From Bacteroidota bacterium (GTDB taxonomy: Bacteria; Bacteroidota; Bacteroidia; Chitinophagales; Chitinophagaceae): a stretch of DNA of 64,000 bases. Each line of letters starts with the position of its first letter. Within the stretch, counting starts at the first letter, position 1. Position numbers and translations under genes: made by a program. The notes beneath the pieces are model-generated. The model did not search any database, was not told the DNA's origin, and saw only the letters and a program-made list of their open reading frames with translations. Below are positions 25,209 through 33,367 of this stretch, in pieces. The DNA lies in the NCBI GenBank assembly GCA_947452555.1, contig CANGDH010000002.1, positions 124,001 through 188,000 of the forward strand. Reading direction: 5' to 3'.

Positions 25209-28200
25209 TTAGTTTTCGAATCCAATATAATTCCAATTTGCTTTCTTACAAGCATCATTGAAATTTTTGATTTCGTTTTCTAATAATCCATTCATTTGTT
25301 TTTCATAAGTCAACCACTCCGCGTGTAATTCTTCGTAGCGTTTAACTTGACCTTCTGTAATATAAGGAGAAGCACCTGCTCCGTCAATTTCACCTTTTAC
25401 AAAAATGATGTTTGCACTTAATTTATTTACAAAATTAATAACGTCGTCATTAGACTGAGACTTAGATTGAATCAAAGCCTCTTCCCAAGTTTTTATATTT
25501 TTTAAAATGGCTTTAGCGTTTGCAGCTAATGAATCCAATGCTTTATTGCCTTCTGCACGTTTTACAAATTGATTTAATTGGTCTTGTACTTTACGCATTT
25601 GAACAACAGACACATGTATTGCCTCAACGTCTAGAGATGCTAATTTTGACCATTTGTCTTGTGCTTCATAATCAGCAGGGGTGTAAGTCAATCTAGGATC
25701 TGCTAATAATTTAAAACTAGTACTAACTGTTGAATCATTCACTTTTAAACGAATAGTGTAGTCGCCTGGTATAGCCTTGCGTCCACTATTGCTTCCTTCT
25801 ATATATACGTTTTCAATGGTAGGTAAATTGGTGTAATGCAAGTCCCAAACAAATCTATTCAAGCCTGTTCTAACTTCGATTTTCGGATCAGCGTCGGCAG
25901 CATTATTGCTAGTGCTAATTTCAGACTTGTCTTTTGAGTAAGTACGTACGATATTTTTTGAAGCGTCTAGGATTTCAATGGTTAATTTTTTAACGGAATC
26001 TTTATTTTGAATATGGTAATAAATCACGGCACCAGTAGATGGATTAGCCATAGTAGTATTAATCTTCAAAATATCTTCGTCCTCTGTAAACTGTCTGTCT
26101 AAAGGACTCGCTCCTGTAATTCTATATTGATTAGACACTGGCAATAAAACGAAGTCTGTATTAAAGTTTGCTGCTGCTTTTCTTAATGGAGTTAAGTCAT
26201 CCAAAATCCAAAATGCACGACCCTGTGTAGAAGCGATTAAATGGTCTTGATGTAATTTCAAATCTGTGATAGGAACTACAGGCAAGTTTAATTGTAATTG
26301 CTTCCAATTTTGTCCGCCATTATAAGAAATATAAAATCCGGTTTCTGTTCCTGCGTATAATAAATTTTTAACAGCATTATCTTCTCTCACTACACGTACA
26401 TAAGCACCGTATGGAATTCCCTCTGTTAATTTAGTCCATGTTTTACCATAGTCTGTCGTCTTATATATCAATGGAGTAAAGTCATTGAATTTATATTTGT
26501 TCACTGCGATATAAGCAGTTGCTTTATCAAAAGGAGAAACTTCAATCGCGTTTACTAAAGTTCCTTTTACGCCCTCCGGTGTGATATTAGTCCAATTAGC
26601 ACCTCCGTCTTTTGTGATATAAACTAAACCATCATCACTACCTGTATAAATTACGCCTTTCTCTAATGGAGATTCTTTCACATAAGTGATAGTACAATAG
26701 TTTTCACCTCCAGCTCCTTCATTGGTGTAAGGAGTTCCGCTCATTCCCATTCTACTTGTATCATGCGTGGTTAAGTCAGGAGAAACTGCTTTCCAAGATT
26801 TTCCTAAGTCTGTTGTCTTAAATAAAATATTACCTGCATGATAATAAGTATTCGGCTCGTGCTCAGAATGTATAATTGGTGCATTCCAGTTAAAACGATA
26901 TTTCATATCCTTAGGTTGTAAAGACTGATATTGAATTGGGGCTACCATTACACTTACTTCTTCGTTTGTTTTAGTATCTAATACGCCAATGGTTCCTTGA
27001 TAGCTTCCACCTAAAACATATCTTGGATTATTAGGATCAAATGCTAAAAAAGCAGATTCACCACCAGCACTATAAGACCAGTCACGGTCTGTAATACCAG
27101 CCCAACTAGTTGTTTGATTTGCAATTTTTACACTGGTATTGTCTTGTTGACCTCCGTATAAATTAAAAGGGAATAAATTATCTGCATTCACTCTATAAAA
27201 TTGTGCAGTAGGTTGATTGTTTTGTGTACTCCAAGAATTACCACCATTAAATGATACAGCAGATCCACCGTCGTTAGAAACAATCATGTTTTTATTATTC
27301 ATTGGATTGATCCATAATTGATGGTAGTCACCATGAGGCGCTCTAAATGATTTCCAAGTTTTACCGCCGTCTGTTGACTTAACTGCAGGAGAACTTAATA
27401 CATAAACTGTATTTTCGTCTACTGGATCTGCAATACACTCAATATAATACCAAGCACGTTGTACTAATCTATGGTCTTTACTAACTCTGTTCCAAGATTT
27501 TCCTGCATCTTCAGAAACAAATAAACCGCCTTGCTCTTTTTCTGAATCACTCTCTACTAATGCATATACTTTTTCTGAATTTGCTTTGGAAACCGCAACA
27601 CTCATTTTACCTAATTCCTTTGGTAATCCATTTTGAATTTTCTCCCAAGTTTCACCACCGTCTGTGCTCTTGTATAATCCACTTCCTTTTCCACCACTTC
27701 TAACTTCCCAAGGCAAACGACGATAGTCCCACATAGCAGCATATAAAATTCTTGGATTATTTAAATCCATACTCAAGTCAACACAACCAGTATTGTCGTC
27801 AACAAATAAAGTTTTATTCCATGTTTTACCACCGTCAATAGATTTGTAAACACCGCGTTCAGCACTTGCGCCATGTAAAGCACCTTGAGCAGCTACATAA
27901 ACAATGTCTGGGTTGGTTGGGTGTATACGAATATTTGCAGTACTCCTTGTTAAGTCTAATCCTAAGTGCTTCCAAGTTTTTCCTGCGTCGGTAGATTTAT
28001 AAATACCGTCCCCATAAGAAGTCATCACACCTCTTGGTGCATGTTCTCCCATTCCCACATATACAATATTAGGATCTGAAGCAGCAACCGCAACAGCACC
28101 TACAGAACCAGTTTTAAAGAACCCGTCTGAAATATTATTCCATGATTGACCCGCGTCTTCTGTTTTCCAAACGCCTCCTCCAGTAGTTCCCATATAATAA

Positions 28201-28403
28201 GTATAAGGCTGACCTGCCACACCTGTTGATGTTACAGAACGTCCGCCACGCATTGGACCTACATTACGCCATATTAAAGGGTTGTAATAAGCAGAATCAC
28301 TTATGGTTTTATTTACTGCTGGCTTTACTGCATTTGATTTTTTCTGAGCCACTAAGGTTACAGGCAAAAGCAATAAAAGCAATTTAAAGAAGGATAATTT
28401 CAT
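25209..28403 (-). CDS. exported VPS10/sortilin-like Asp-box (BNR) repeat protein
   Basis: 1064 residues. Signal peptide at 1-19 ([16 protein letters not shown]), then [22 protein letters not shown] and a long beta-propeller region (about 40-720) built of many Asp-box turns such as [32 protein letters not shown] and TKDGGANW. The C-terminal third (about 760-1064) is an immunoglobulin-like and helical module ([25 protein letters not shown] then [12 protein letters not shown]). It resembles the large glycosyl hydrolase-like proteins common in Bacteroidota whose substrate is unknown; Asp-boxes alone do not prove hydrolase activity. Two paralogues lie at 46451 and 49624. Confidence 0.88.
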   Translation of the reverse strand: MKLSFFKLLLLLLPVTLVAQKKSNAVKPAVNKTISDSAYYNPLIWRNVGPMRGGRSVTSTGVAGQPYTYYMGTTGGGVWKTEDAGQSWNNISDGFFKTGSVGAVAVAASDPNIVYVGMGEHAPRGVMTSYGDGIYKSTDAGKTWKHLGLDLTRSTANIRIHPTNPDIVYVAAQGALHGASAERGVYKSIDGGKTWNKTLFVDDNTGCVDLSMDLNNPRILYAAMWDYRRLPWEVRSGGKGSGLYKSTDGGETWEKIQNGLPKELGKMSVAVSKANSEKVYALVESDSEKEQGGLFVSEDAGKSWNRVSKDHRLVQRAWYYIECIADPVDENTVYVLSSPAVKSTDGGKTWKSFRAPHGDYHQLWINPMNNKNMIVSNDGGSAVSFNGGNSWSTQNNQPTAQFYRVNADNLFPFNLYGGQQDNTSVKIANQTTSWAGITDRDWSYSAGGESAFLAFDPNNPRYVLGGSYQGTIGVLDTKTNEEVSVMVAPIQYQSLQPKDMKYRFNWNAPIIHSEHEPNTYYHAGNILFKTTDLGKSWKAVSPDLTTHDTSRMGMSGTPYTNEGAGGENYCTITYVKESPLEKGVIYTGSDDGLVYITKDGGANWTNITPEGVKGTLVNAIEVSPFDKATAYIAVNKYKFNDFTPLIYKTTDYGKTWTKLTEGIPYGAYVRVVREDNAVKNLLYAGTETGFYISYNGGQNWKQLQLNLPVVPITDLKLHQDHLIASTQGRAFWILDDLTPLRKAAANFNTDFVLLPVSNQYRITGASPLDRQFTEDEDILKINTTMANPSTGAVIYYHIQNKDSVKKLTIEILDASKNIVRTYSKDKSEISTSNNAADADPKIEVRTGLNRFVWDLHYTNLPTIENVYIEGSNSGRKAIPGDYTIRLKVNDSTVSTSFKLLADPRLTYTPADYEAQDKWSKLASLDVEAIHVSVVQMRKVQDQLNQFVKRAEGNKALDSLAANAKAILKNIKTWEEALIQSKSQSNDDVINFVNKLSANIIFVKGEIDGAGASPYITEGQVKRYEELHAEWLTYEKQMNGLLENEIKNFNDACKKANWNYIGFEN

Positions 28404-28451
28404 GGTTACTATTTTTTAGAAAAAATTGGAATTAGAACTCTGAAATTAACG

Positions 28452-28484
28452 AAAAAAAATGAGGGCGGTATAGAAATACCGCCC
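28452..28484 (-). terminator. strong rho-independent terminator after the tRNA-like gene
   Basis: On the minus strand GGGCGGTAT (28484-28476) and ATACCGCCC (28471-28463) form a 9-bp GC-rich perfect stem with a 4-nt loop, followed after three bases by eight T. It lies 42 bp downstream of the tRNA-like element and 48 bp before the VPS10-like start codon, so it could end a separate small transcript or attenuate reading into that gene. Confidence 0.8.
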
Positions 28485-28525
28485 GAATTAAACGATTGCT
28501 TGCTTATGAACTCTTAAAAACCTAG

Positions 28526-28596
28526 CTGTCATGGATGGAGTTGAACCATCGTTAAGGGTTTTGCTGACCCCTGCCTATCCGTTCGGCCACATGACT
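28526..28596 (-). tRNA. divergent tRNA-Cys(GCA)-like gene
   Basis: The minus strand folds as a complete cloverleaf of about 71 nt: six acceptor pairs GTCATG/CATGAC, D-stem GCC/GGC with GG in the loop, anticodon stem GGGGT/ACCCT with loop CAGCAAA, a 4-nt variable loop TAAC and T-arm GATGG-TTCAACT-CCATC. The anticodon position reads GCA and the core resembles tRNA-Cys. Odd points: base 33 is A instead of the near-universal U, the first acceptor pair is A-A, and the discriminator is not the U73 that cysteinyl-tRNA synthetase expects. CCA is not encoded. It may be a degenerate or repurposed tRNA-Cys rather than a decoder. Confidence 0.6.
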
Positions 28597-28781
28597 GTAT
28601 CTTAACTAATTACACCACAATTATTGTTTTGTGTAATTGAATATTTGCTTGAACTTGTTGAAATTGAAATGGTAGTGTTTGCATATTGTTTTATTTTGAC
28701 TTCATTGTCCTCATCATTTTACCACCGCTGAGTTTTCATCTCTCTCGGTTGGCATTCATTTAAGAATTCTTGATGACAGCA

Positions 28782-28789
28782 CAAATATA
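28782..28789 (-). promoter_or_regulatory. candidate -7 promoter box for the tRNA-like transcript
   Basis: Minus-strand TATATTTG matches the Bacteroidota TAnnTTTG element and places the transcript start at about 28775-28780, exactly where the 5' pairing sequence GCTGTCAT begins. No clear -33 TTG is seen at the usual distance; that place is taken by the palindrome at 28807-28825. Confidence 0.5.
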
Positions 28790-28806
28790 GGAAGTTATTT
28801 GATATT

Positions 28807-28825
28807 GTCTACTATTTTAGTAGAC
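28807..28825. promoter_or_regulatory. perfect palindrome, candidate operator
   Basis: GTCTACTA-TTT-TAGTAGAC is an 8-bp perfect inverted repeat with a 3-nt spacer, about 18 bp upstream of the -7 box of the tRNA-like transcript, where a regulator would overlap the -33 region. It shares 16 of 19 positions with the sequence around 21898-21916. As RNA it could also be a weak hairpin downstream of the AraC gene, but no T-run follows. Confidence 0.45.
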
Positions 28826-28922
28826 TTTTATTGAAATACGCATAAATAAATCACAATATATTGATCTTCAATTAAATACATATATAAAATTCGTGATAAA
28901 TTTTAAAAAAAAGAGGGGCGAA

Positions 28923-29861
28923 TTAGTGAATTGTATTGCCCGTGCTACTAATAAGCTGGTACTGACCTGGGGTAATGGACTCCATTTTTTTAAATAGTCT
29001 TGCAAAATAATTTACATCATGAAAACCACATTCAAAAGCCACTGACTTGATGGAATTTTTAGGATTCGATAAAAGAGCTTTGGCTAGCTTTATTTTTTCT
29101 GACAAAATATATTCTAATGGACTAATTCCATATTCTTTTTTGAAGGACCTATAAAAAGTGGCTTTACTCATGCAAGCTTTTTCACTTAGTACACCTAACT
29201 TAATATCTTCTGTAATATTCGCTTTTATGAAACCAGTAATATAAGCTAATGGGTTAGCGTTCAAATTAGAAACACCGTCTAATTGAGTTAAGTCCATTCT
29301 ATTTTGAGATTGAATAATATTTACAATCAACTCTTGCAAATTTAAATCTGCTAGTATATCCTTTAAGGGCAAGGAGCTTGAGCAAATTGAAATAATTTTA
29401 TTTAGCAAACTTGCAATCTCAATACTGTTTTGAAAATGATAATTGTTTTTACTAAAACTCCAATAATCATTCCCTAGTCTTGGATATTTTTCATTTAGAA
29501 AACTTAATGTATTATCAATTTTTTGATGGTCAATGGCCAATGCAATACACTGTGTTGGATTATTGGCAGAAGCGTCGGGAAAATCAATATTCATAGTAAC
29601 ACCAGCAGGAACCAAAACGGTTTCACCTGGCAAATATTCAAAGCCCACTTGGTCATAGAGATGCATTACTTTCTTTCCCCTTAACATACTGGTTACCACA
29701 AAGTCATTGAAAGTAAGTGGAACTAATGCGGTGGCTTGATATGTCTCAAATACGTTCAGCTCACACTTTTCTAATGTATAAGCTGTTCTATTTTCCACTA
29801 AAGTTTTTAAAGACTTTTCGTGTGTGGTATTCACCCTATCAAGTTTCCTTGCATTTGACAT
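28923..29861 (-). CDS. AraC family transcriptional regulator
   Basis: 312 residues. The N-terminal part (about 20-190) is a cupin-like effector domain of the AraC N-terminal type (GFEYLPGETVLVPAGVTMNIDFPD). The C-terminal part (about 205-305) has the two AraC HTH motifs: KLGVLSEKACMSKATFYRSFKKEYGISPLEYILSEKI and SIKSVAFECGFHDVNYFARLFKKMESITPGQYQ (split here for reading). It diverges from the aldehyde dehydrogenase/DUF779 genes, 121 bp away. This pairing is common, so the protein probably controls that pair in response to an alcohol or aldehyde. Confidence 0.93.
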   Translation of the reverse strand: MSNARKLDRVNTTHEKSLKTLVENRTAYTLEKCELNVFETYQATALVPLTFNDFVVTSMLRGKKVMHLYDQVGFEYLPGETVLVPAGVTMNIDFPDASANNPTQCIALAIDHQKIDNTLSFLNEKYPRLGNDYWSFSKNNYHFQNSIEIASLLNKIISICSSSLPLKDILADLNLQELIVNIIQSQNRMDLTQLDGVSNLNANPLAYITGFIKANITEDIKLGVLSEKACMSKATFYRSFKKEYGISPLEYILSEKIKLAKALLSNPKNSIKSVAFECGFHDVNYFARLFKKMESITPGQYQLISSTGNTIH

Positions 29862-29982
29862 AAAAGCAATCGTTAACTTTTAGAAAAATTCAAATTGACA
29901 AATTTGTGCTATTGTCTGACTTAAAAATACTATAAAACAAACACAATTCAAATTAGAATTACATACTAAAACGAAAAATGCT

Positions 29983-31488
29983 ATGTCAACAATTGTAAAC
30001 CGTCCTACTTTTAAAGCTAAGTACGACAACTTCATTGGAGGAAAATTTGTCCCTCCTACTAAAGGCGAATATTTTGAAAACGTATCGCCTATTGACGGTA
30101 AAGTCTTCACCCAAGCAGCTAGGTCTTATAAAGAAGACGTTGACTTGGCTTTAGATGCCGCTCATAATGCTTTTACAAGCTGGAGTAAAGCTTCTCCAAC
30201 AACAAGAAGTAATATGTTATTAAAAATTGCACAGGTTATTGAGGACAACCTAGAATACTTGGCAATAGTAGAAACTATAGATAATGGAAAAGCATTAAGA
30301 GAAACAAGAGCTGCCGACTTACCATTATGTGTGGACCATTTTAGATATTTTGCAGGTGTTATTAGAGCAGAAGAAGGTTCTATTAGCGAGCATGACGAAC
30401 ATACGGTTAGTATTGTAATGCACGAGCCAATTGGTGTAGTGGGACAAATTATCCCTTGGAACTTTCCTTTGTTAATGGCTACTTGGAAAATTGCACCAGC
30501 ATTGGCAGCGGGTTGTTGCATAGTGGTTAAACCCGCAGAGCAAACGCCTACTTCTATTATGTGCTTAATGGAATTAATTGCAGATATTTTACCAGCAGGG
30601 GTATTGAACGTAGTAACTGGATTTGGGGTTGAAGCAGGTAAGCCATTGGCTTCCTCTCCGCGCATTTCTAAAGTTTCATTTACAGGAGAAACTACAACAG
30701 GTAGATTAATTATGCAATATGCTTCTGAAAATTTAATTCCTGTAACCATGGAATTAGGTGGAAAGTCTCCAAATATATTTTTCCCTTCAGTAGCAGATCA
30801 TGACGATGCCTTTTTTGATAAAGCAATTGAAGGCGCTGTATTATTTGCATTAAACCAAGGTGAGGTTTGTACCTGTCCTTCAAGAATTTTAGTACATGAA
30901 AGTATTTATGAAAAATTCATGAAGCGTGTGGTGGAAAGAACTAAAGCAATAAAAGTTGGACATCCATTAGATGGAACGGTTATGATGGGTGCACAAGCTT
31001 CTAATGACCAGTATGAAAAAATCTTGTCCTATTTAAAAATTGGTAAAGAAGAAGGTGCAGAAGTTTTATGTGGAGGAGAGGCCAATAAATTAGATGGTGA
31101 ATTAGGCGGTGGCTATTATATTCAACCTACTATTTTTAAAGGACATAATAAAATGAGAATTTTCCAAGAAGAAATTTTTGGACCAGTAGTGAGTGTGACC
31201 ACTTTCAAGACAACAGAAGAAGCATTGGAAATTGCAAATGACACGTTATATGGCCTAGGCGCTGGTGTTTGGACAAGAGATGCACATGAATTATATCAAG
31301 TGCCAAGAGCTATTCAAGCTGGTCGTGTTTGGGTAAACTGTTATCATGCGTATCCTGCACATGCTCCATTTGGTGGGTATAAAAAATCAGGATTTGGAAG
31401 AGAAAACCATAAGATGATGTTAAGTTCTTACAGACAAACTAAGAATATGTTAGTCTCTTATGATAAGAATAAATTAGGTTTCTTTTAG
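29983..31488 (+). CDS. NAD(P)-dependent aldehyde dehydrogenase (ExaC/AldB-like)
   Basis: 501 residues, full-length ALDH. Motifs are [22 protein letters not shown] for cofactor binding (about 155), [11 protein letters not shown], the catalytic Glu in [11 protein letters not shown] (about 262) and the nucleophile Cys in [11 protein letters not shown] (about 302). The GEVCTCPSR signature and the N-terminus [21 protein letters not shown] place it with acetaldehyde dehydrogenases of the ExaC/AldB branch. A DUF779 gene follows after the terminator-like hairpin, and an AraC regulator is divergent. It likely oxidises short-chain aldehydes such as acetaldehyde. Confidence 0.93.
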   Translation: MSTIVNRPTFKAKYDNFIGGKFVPPTKGEYFENVSPIDGKVFTQAARSYKEDVDLALDAAHNAFTSWSKASPTTRSNMLLKIAQVIEDNLEYLAIVETIDNGKALRETRAADLPLCVDHFRYFAGVIRAEEGSISEHDEHTVSIVMHEPIGVVGQIIPWNFPLLMATWKIAPALAAGCCIVVKPAEQTPTSIMCLMELIADILPAGVLNVVTGFGVEAGKPLASSPRISKVSFTGETTTGRLIMQYASENLIPVTMELGGKSPNIFFPSVADHDDAFFDKAIEGAVLFALNQGEVCTCPSRILVHESIYEKFMKRVVERTKAIKVGHPLDGTVMMGAQASNDQYEKILSYLKIGKEEGAEVLCGGEANKLDGELGGGYYIQPTIFKGHNKMRIFQEEIFGPVVSVTTFKTTEEALEIANDTLYGLGAGVWTRDAHELYQVPRAIQAGRVWVNCYHAYPAHAPFGGYKKSGFGRENHKMMLSSYRQTKNMLVSYDKNKLGFF

Positions 31489-31506
31489 TAGCACTAATGA
31501 ATTTAA

Positions 31507-31543
31507 AAGGATCTTCGTGCAATAACGAAGGTCCTTTTTTTTA
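31507..31543 (+). terminator. rho-independent terminator
   Basis: AAGGATCTTCGT and ACGAAGGTCCTT form a 12-bp stem with one G-T/near pair and a 6-nt loop, followed by eight T. It lies 19 bp after the aldehyde dehydrogenase stop, so the DUF779 gene downstream would be partly uncoupled or transcribed by read-through. Confidence 0.8.
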
Positions 31544-31579
31544 TTTAATTTAGTATGACCCGACAAAACCAAGTATCCT

Positions 31580-31948
31580 ATGACCAAAAGAGTTTTAGTA
31601 AGTCCAGAAGCAACTGCTTTAATTGAAACATTAAAGGAGAAATATGGTGCGTTAATGTTTCATCAAAGTGGCGGATGTTGTGATGGCTCACAACCTATGT
31701 GTTTTGAAAAAGGAGAGTTTAAATTAGGTAGTAGTGATATTCAAATTGGGAATATTGCAGGGTGTGATTTTTTCATGAGTAGGGACCAATATGAATATTG
31801 GCAGCACACACAATTAACCATCGACATAACCAAGGGTCGTGGGTCTAGCTTCTCGCTTGAGATACCGTTAGGTTTTCGATTCATAGTGCATTCAAAACTT
31901 TTTACAGAGTCGGAGTTGTTGGATTTAGAACCAGTCATTGACTGCTAG
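31580..31948 (+). CDS. DUF779 family protein
   Basis: 122 residues covering the whole DUF779 domain: LIETLKEKYGALMFHQSGGCCDGSQPMCF at the start, with the conserved Cys pair, then CDFFMSRDQYEYWQHTQLTID and the end GRGSSFSLEIPLGFRFI. The function is unknown, but DUF779 genes regularly accompany ExaC-type aldehyde dehydrogenases, as here. The Cys-Cys and His residues suggest metal or redox chemistry. The start ATG at 31580 leaves 91 bp to the upstream gene, including a terminator. Confidence 0.9.
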   Translation: MTKRVLVSPEATALIETLKEKYGALMFHQSGGCCDGSQPMCFEKGEFKLGSSDIQIGNIAGCDFFMSRDQYEYWQHTQLTIDITKGRGSSFSLEIPLGFRFIVHSKLFTESELLDLEPVIDC

Positions 31949-32014
31949 TACTTTATGTATTTTTCTGTATTTGTATTGAAATTATTTTTAACTTACTAAT
32001 ACAAAACAGAGACT

Positions 32015-33310
32015 ATGGCAAATCGCAGAAATTTTTTACAACAAGTGGGTTTGATGGCAGGTGCTTTTTCGGCAACTAGCTTATTTAATCAGGCACATGC
32101 TGCTGAGTTTGAGCACCTAAACTTATCTAAAAAAGATATAAGTGCAAAAGCATTAGCAAGTGATGAAGATTATTGGTCTGTGATACAACAGGGCTATACC
32201 ACAAGTCCTGCTATGATTAATTTGAATAATGGTGGTGTGAGTCCAAGTCCTAGAATTGTTCAGGAAGCGGTTGACAGGTATAATAAAATGACTAACGAAG
32301 GTCCTTCCTATTATATGTGGAGAATTTTAGATCAAGGAAGAGAACCATTAAGATATAAGCTGGCACAGCTTGCGGGAGCAGATCCTGACGAAATTGCCAT
32401 TAACCGAAATGCCACAGAAGCTTTGAATACGTTGATTTTTGGATTGAATTTAAAAGCAGGGGACGAAGTGATTGGAACTAAGCAGGATTATCCAAACATG
32501 ATAAACGCTTGGAAACAGAGAGCAACAAGAGAAGGTATTGTATACACACAGTTAAGTTTCCAATATCCTATTGAAAACGAGGAAGATATTGTAAATGCTT
32601 TTGAAAAGGCCATTACACCTAAGACGAAAATTTTTCATATCACTCATATGGTAAACTGGGTGGGGCAAATTATGCCAGTAAAAAAATTATGTGACTTAGC
32701 AAAAAAACATGGCATTGAAACCATTGTGGACGGGGCGCATAGTTTTGGATTAATGGATTTTAAAATTCCAGCATTAGGATGCGACTATTTTGGTACTTCT
32801 TTACATAAGTTTTTATCTGCCCCTATTGGAAGTGGAATGTTATGGATTAAAAAAGAGAAAATTGAAAAAATTTGGCCACTCATTTGTAATGACAAGCCAA
32901 ATAGTAGTGATATCAGAAAATTTGAAACCATTGGTACACGTAGCTTCCCCATTGAACAAGGTATTGGTGAGGCATTAAATTTTCATAATGCAATAGGCCC
33001 TAAAAGAAAAGAAGAGCGTATACGTTATTTAAAAAACTACTGGGCGACCCGCGTTCAAAATATTCCTAAAGTAAAAATAAATACCTCCTTAAAAGACGAG
33101 TTTAGTTGTGCTATTTGTGGCGTGAGTATTGATGGCATGACTCCGGGCGAACTAGACAATGCTTTATTTAATGAATATAAAATTCATACAGTAGGTATAG
33201 TATGGGAGAATGTGAGTTGTGTTAGAATTACTCCACATGTATATACTAGGCTGCAAGATTTGGACAAATTAGTATTCGCAATAGAAAAAATTGCTGCGAA
33301 AAAGAAATAA
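32015..33310 (+). CDS. class V PLP aminotransferase family protein with Tat-type signal
   Basis: 431 residues. The N-terminus MANRRNFLQQVGLMAGAFSATSLFNQAHA has a twin-arginine motif followed by a hydrophobic stretch, suggesting export as a folded holoenzyme. The PLP-dependent fold I domain shows NLNNGGVSPSP, EIAINRNATEALNTLIFG, the cofactor Asp in TIVDGAHSFG, and the Schiff-base Lys in GTSLHKFLSAPIGSG (about 270). It resembles the isopenicillin N epimerase/cysteine desulfurase-like branch. Substrate is unknown. A strong terminator follows. Confidence 0.87.
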   Translation: MANRRNFLQQVGLMAGAFSATSLFNQAHAAEFEHLNLSKKDISAKALASDEDYWSVIQQGYTTSPAMINLNNGGVSPSPRIVQEAVDRYNKMTNEGPSYYMWRILDQGREPLRYKLAQLAGADPDEIAINRNATEALNTLIFGLNLKAGDEVIGTKQDYPNMINAWKQRATREGIVYTQLSFQYPIENEEDIVNAFEKAITPKTKIFHITHMVNWVGQIMPVKKLCDLAKKHGIETIVDGAHSFGLMDFKIPALGCDYFGTSLHKFLSAPIGSGMLWIKKEKIEKIWPLICNDKPNSSDIRKFETIGTRSFPIEQGIGEALNFHNAIGPKRKEERIRYLKNYWATRVQNIPKVKINTSLKDEFSCAICGVSIDGMTPGELDNALFNEYKIHTVGIVWENVSCVRITPHVYTRLQDLDKLVFAIEKIAAKKK

Positions 33311-33312
33311 AA

Positions 33313-33343
33313 AAAATCCCAGCGATTGCTGGGATTTTTTTTT
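33313..33343. terminator. bidirectional rho-independent terminator
   Basis: A 10-bp perfect stem (AAATCCCAGC with GCTGGGATTT, loop GATT) is followed by a long T-run on the plus strand and preceded by an A-run that gives a U-run on the minus strand. It separates the aminotransferase gene from the convergent M20 peptidase gene. Confidence 0.88.
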
Positions 33344-33367
33344 GAATCACTCCGAAGGAGTCAATTT

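Larger units (their letters stand above)
28452..28780 (-). ncRNA. predicted ~330-nt transcript ending in a tRNA-like domain
   Basis: The region lacks any sizeable gene, has a TATATTTG promoter box at one end and a strong terminator at the other. The 5' end GCTGTCAT (28780-28773) is complementary over 8 bases to ATGACAGC at the 3' end of the tRNA-like part (28532-28525), so the two ends can pair, in competition with the tRNA acceptor stem. Between them are three tiny reading frames on the minus strand: MKTQRW (28719-28739), MMRTMKSK (28691-28717) and a 24-residue frame starting MQTLPFQFQQ (28610-28684). A hairpin AATTACAC/GTGTAATT at 28608-28638 precedes the tRNA-like domain. Whether any frame is translated is unknown. 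Confidence 0.4.

Noticed and set aside
25209..28403. Sialidase assignment from Asp-boxes
   Set aside because: Asp-boxes are structural; no sialidase arginine triad or FRIP motif was seen.
28404..28610. T-box riboswitch for the VPS10-like gene
   Set aside because: The element is tRNA-like itself, not a tRNA-sensing leader; no T-box sequence or specifier loop was found and the downstream gene is not amino-acid related.
28452..28780. tmRNA (ssrA) gene
   Set aside because: The ends can pair and there is a tRNA-like 3' part, but it has complete D and anticodon arms, no G-U identity pair for alanine, no ANDENYALAA-like tag and no match to the usual tmRNA ends.
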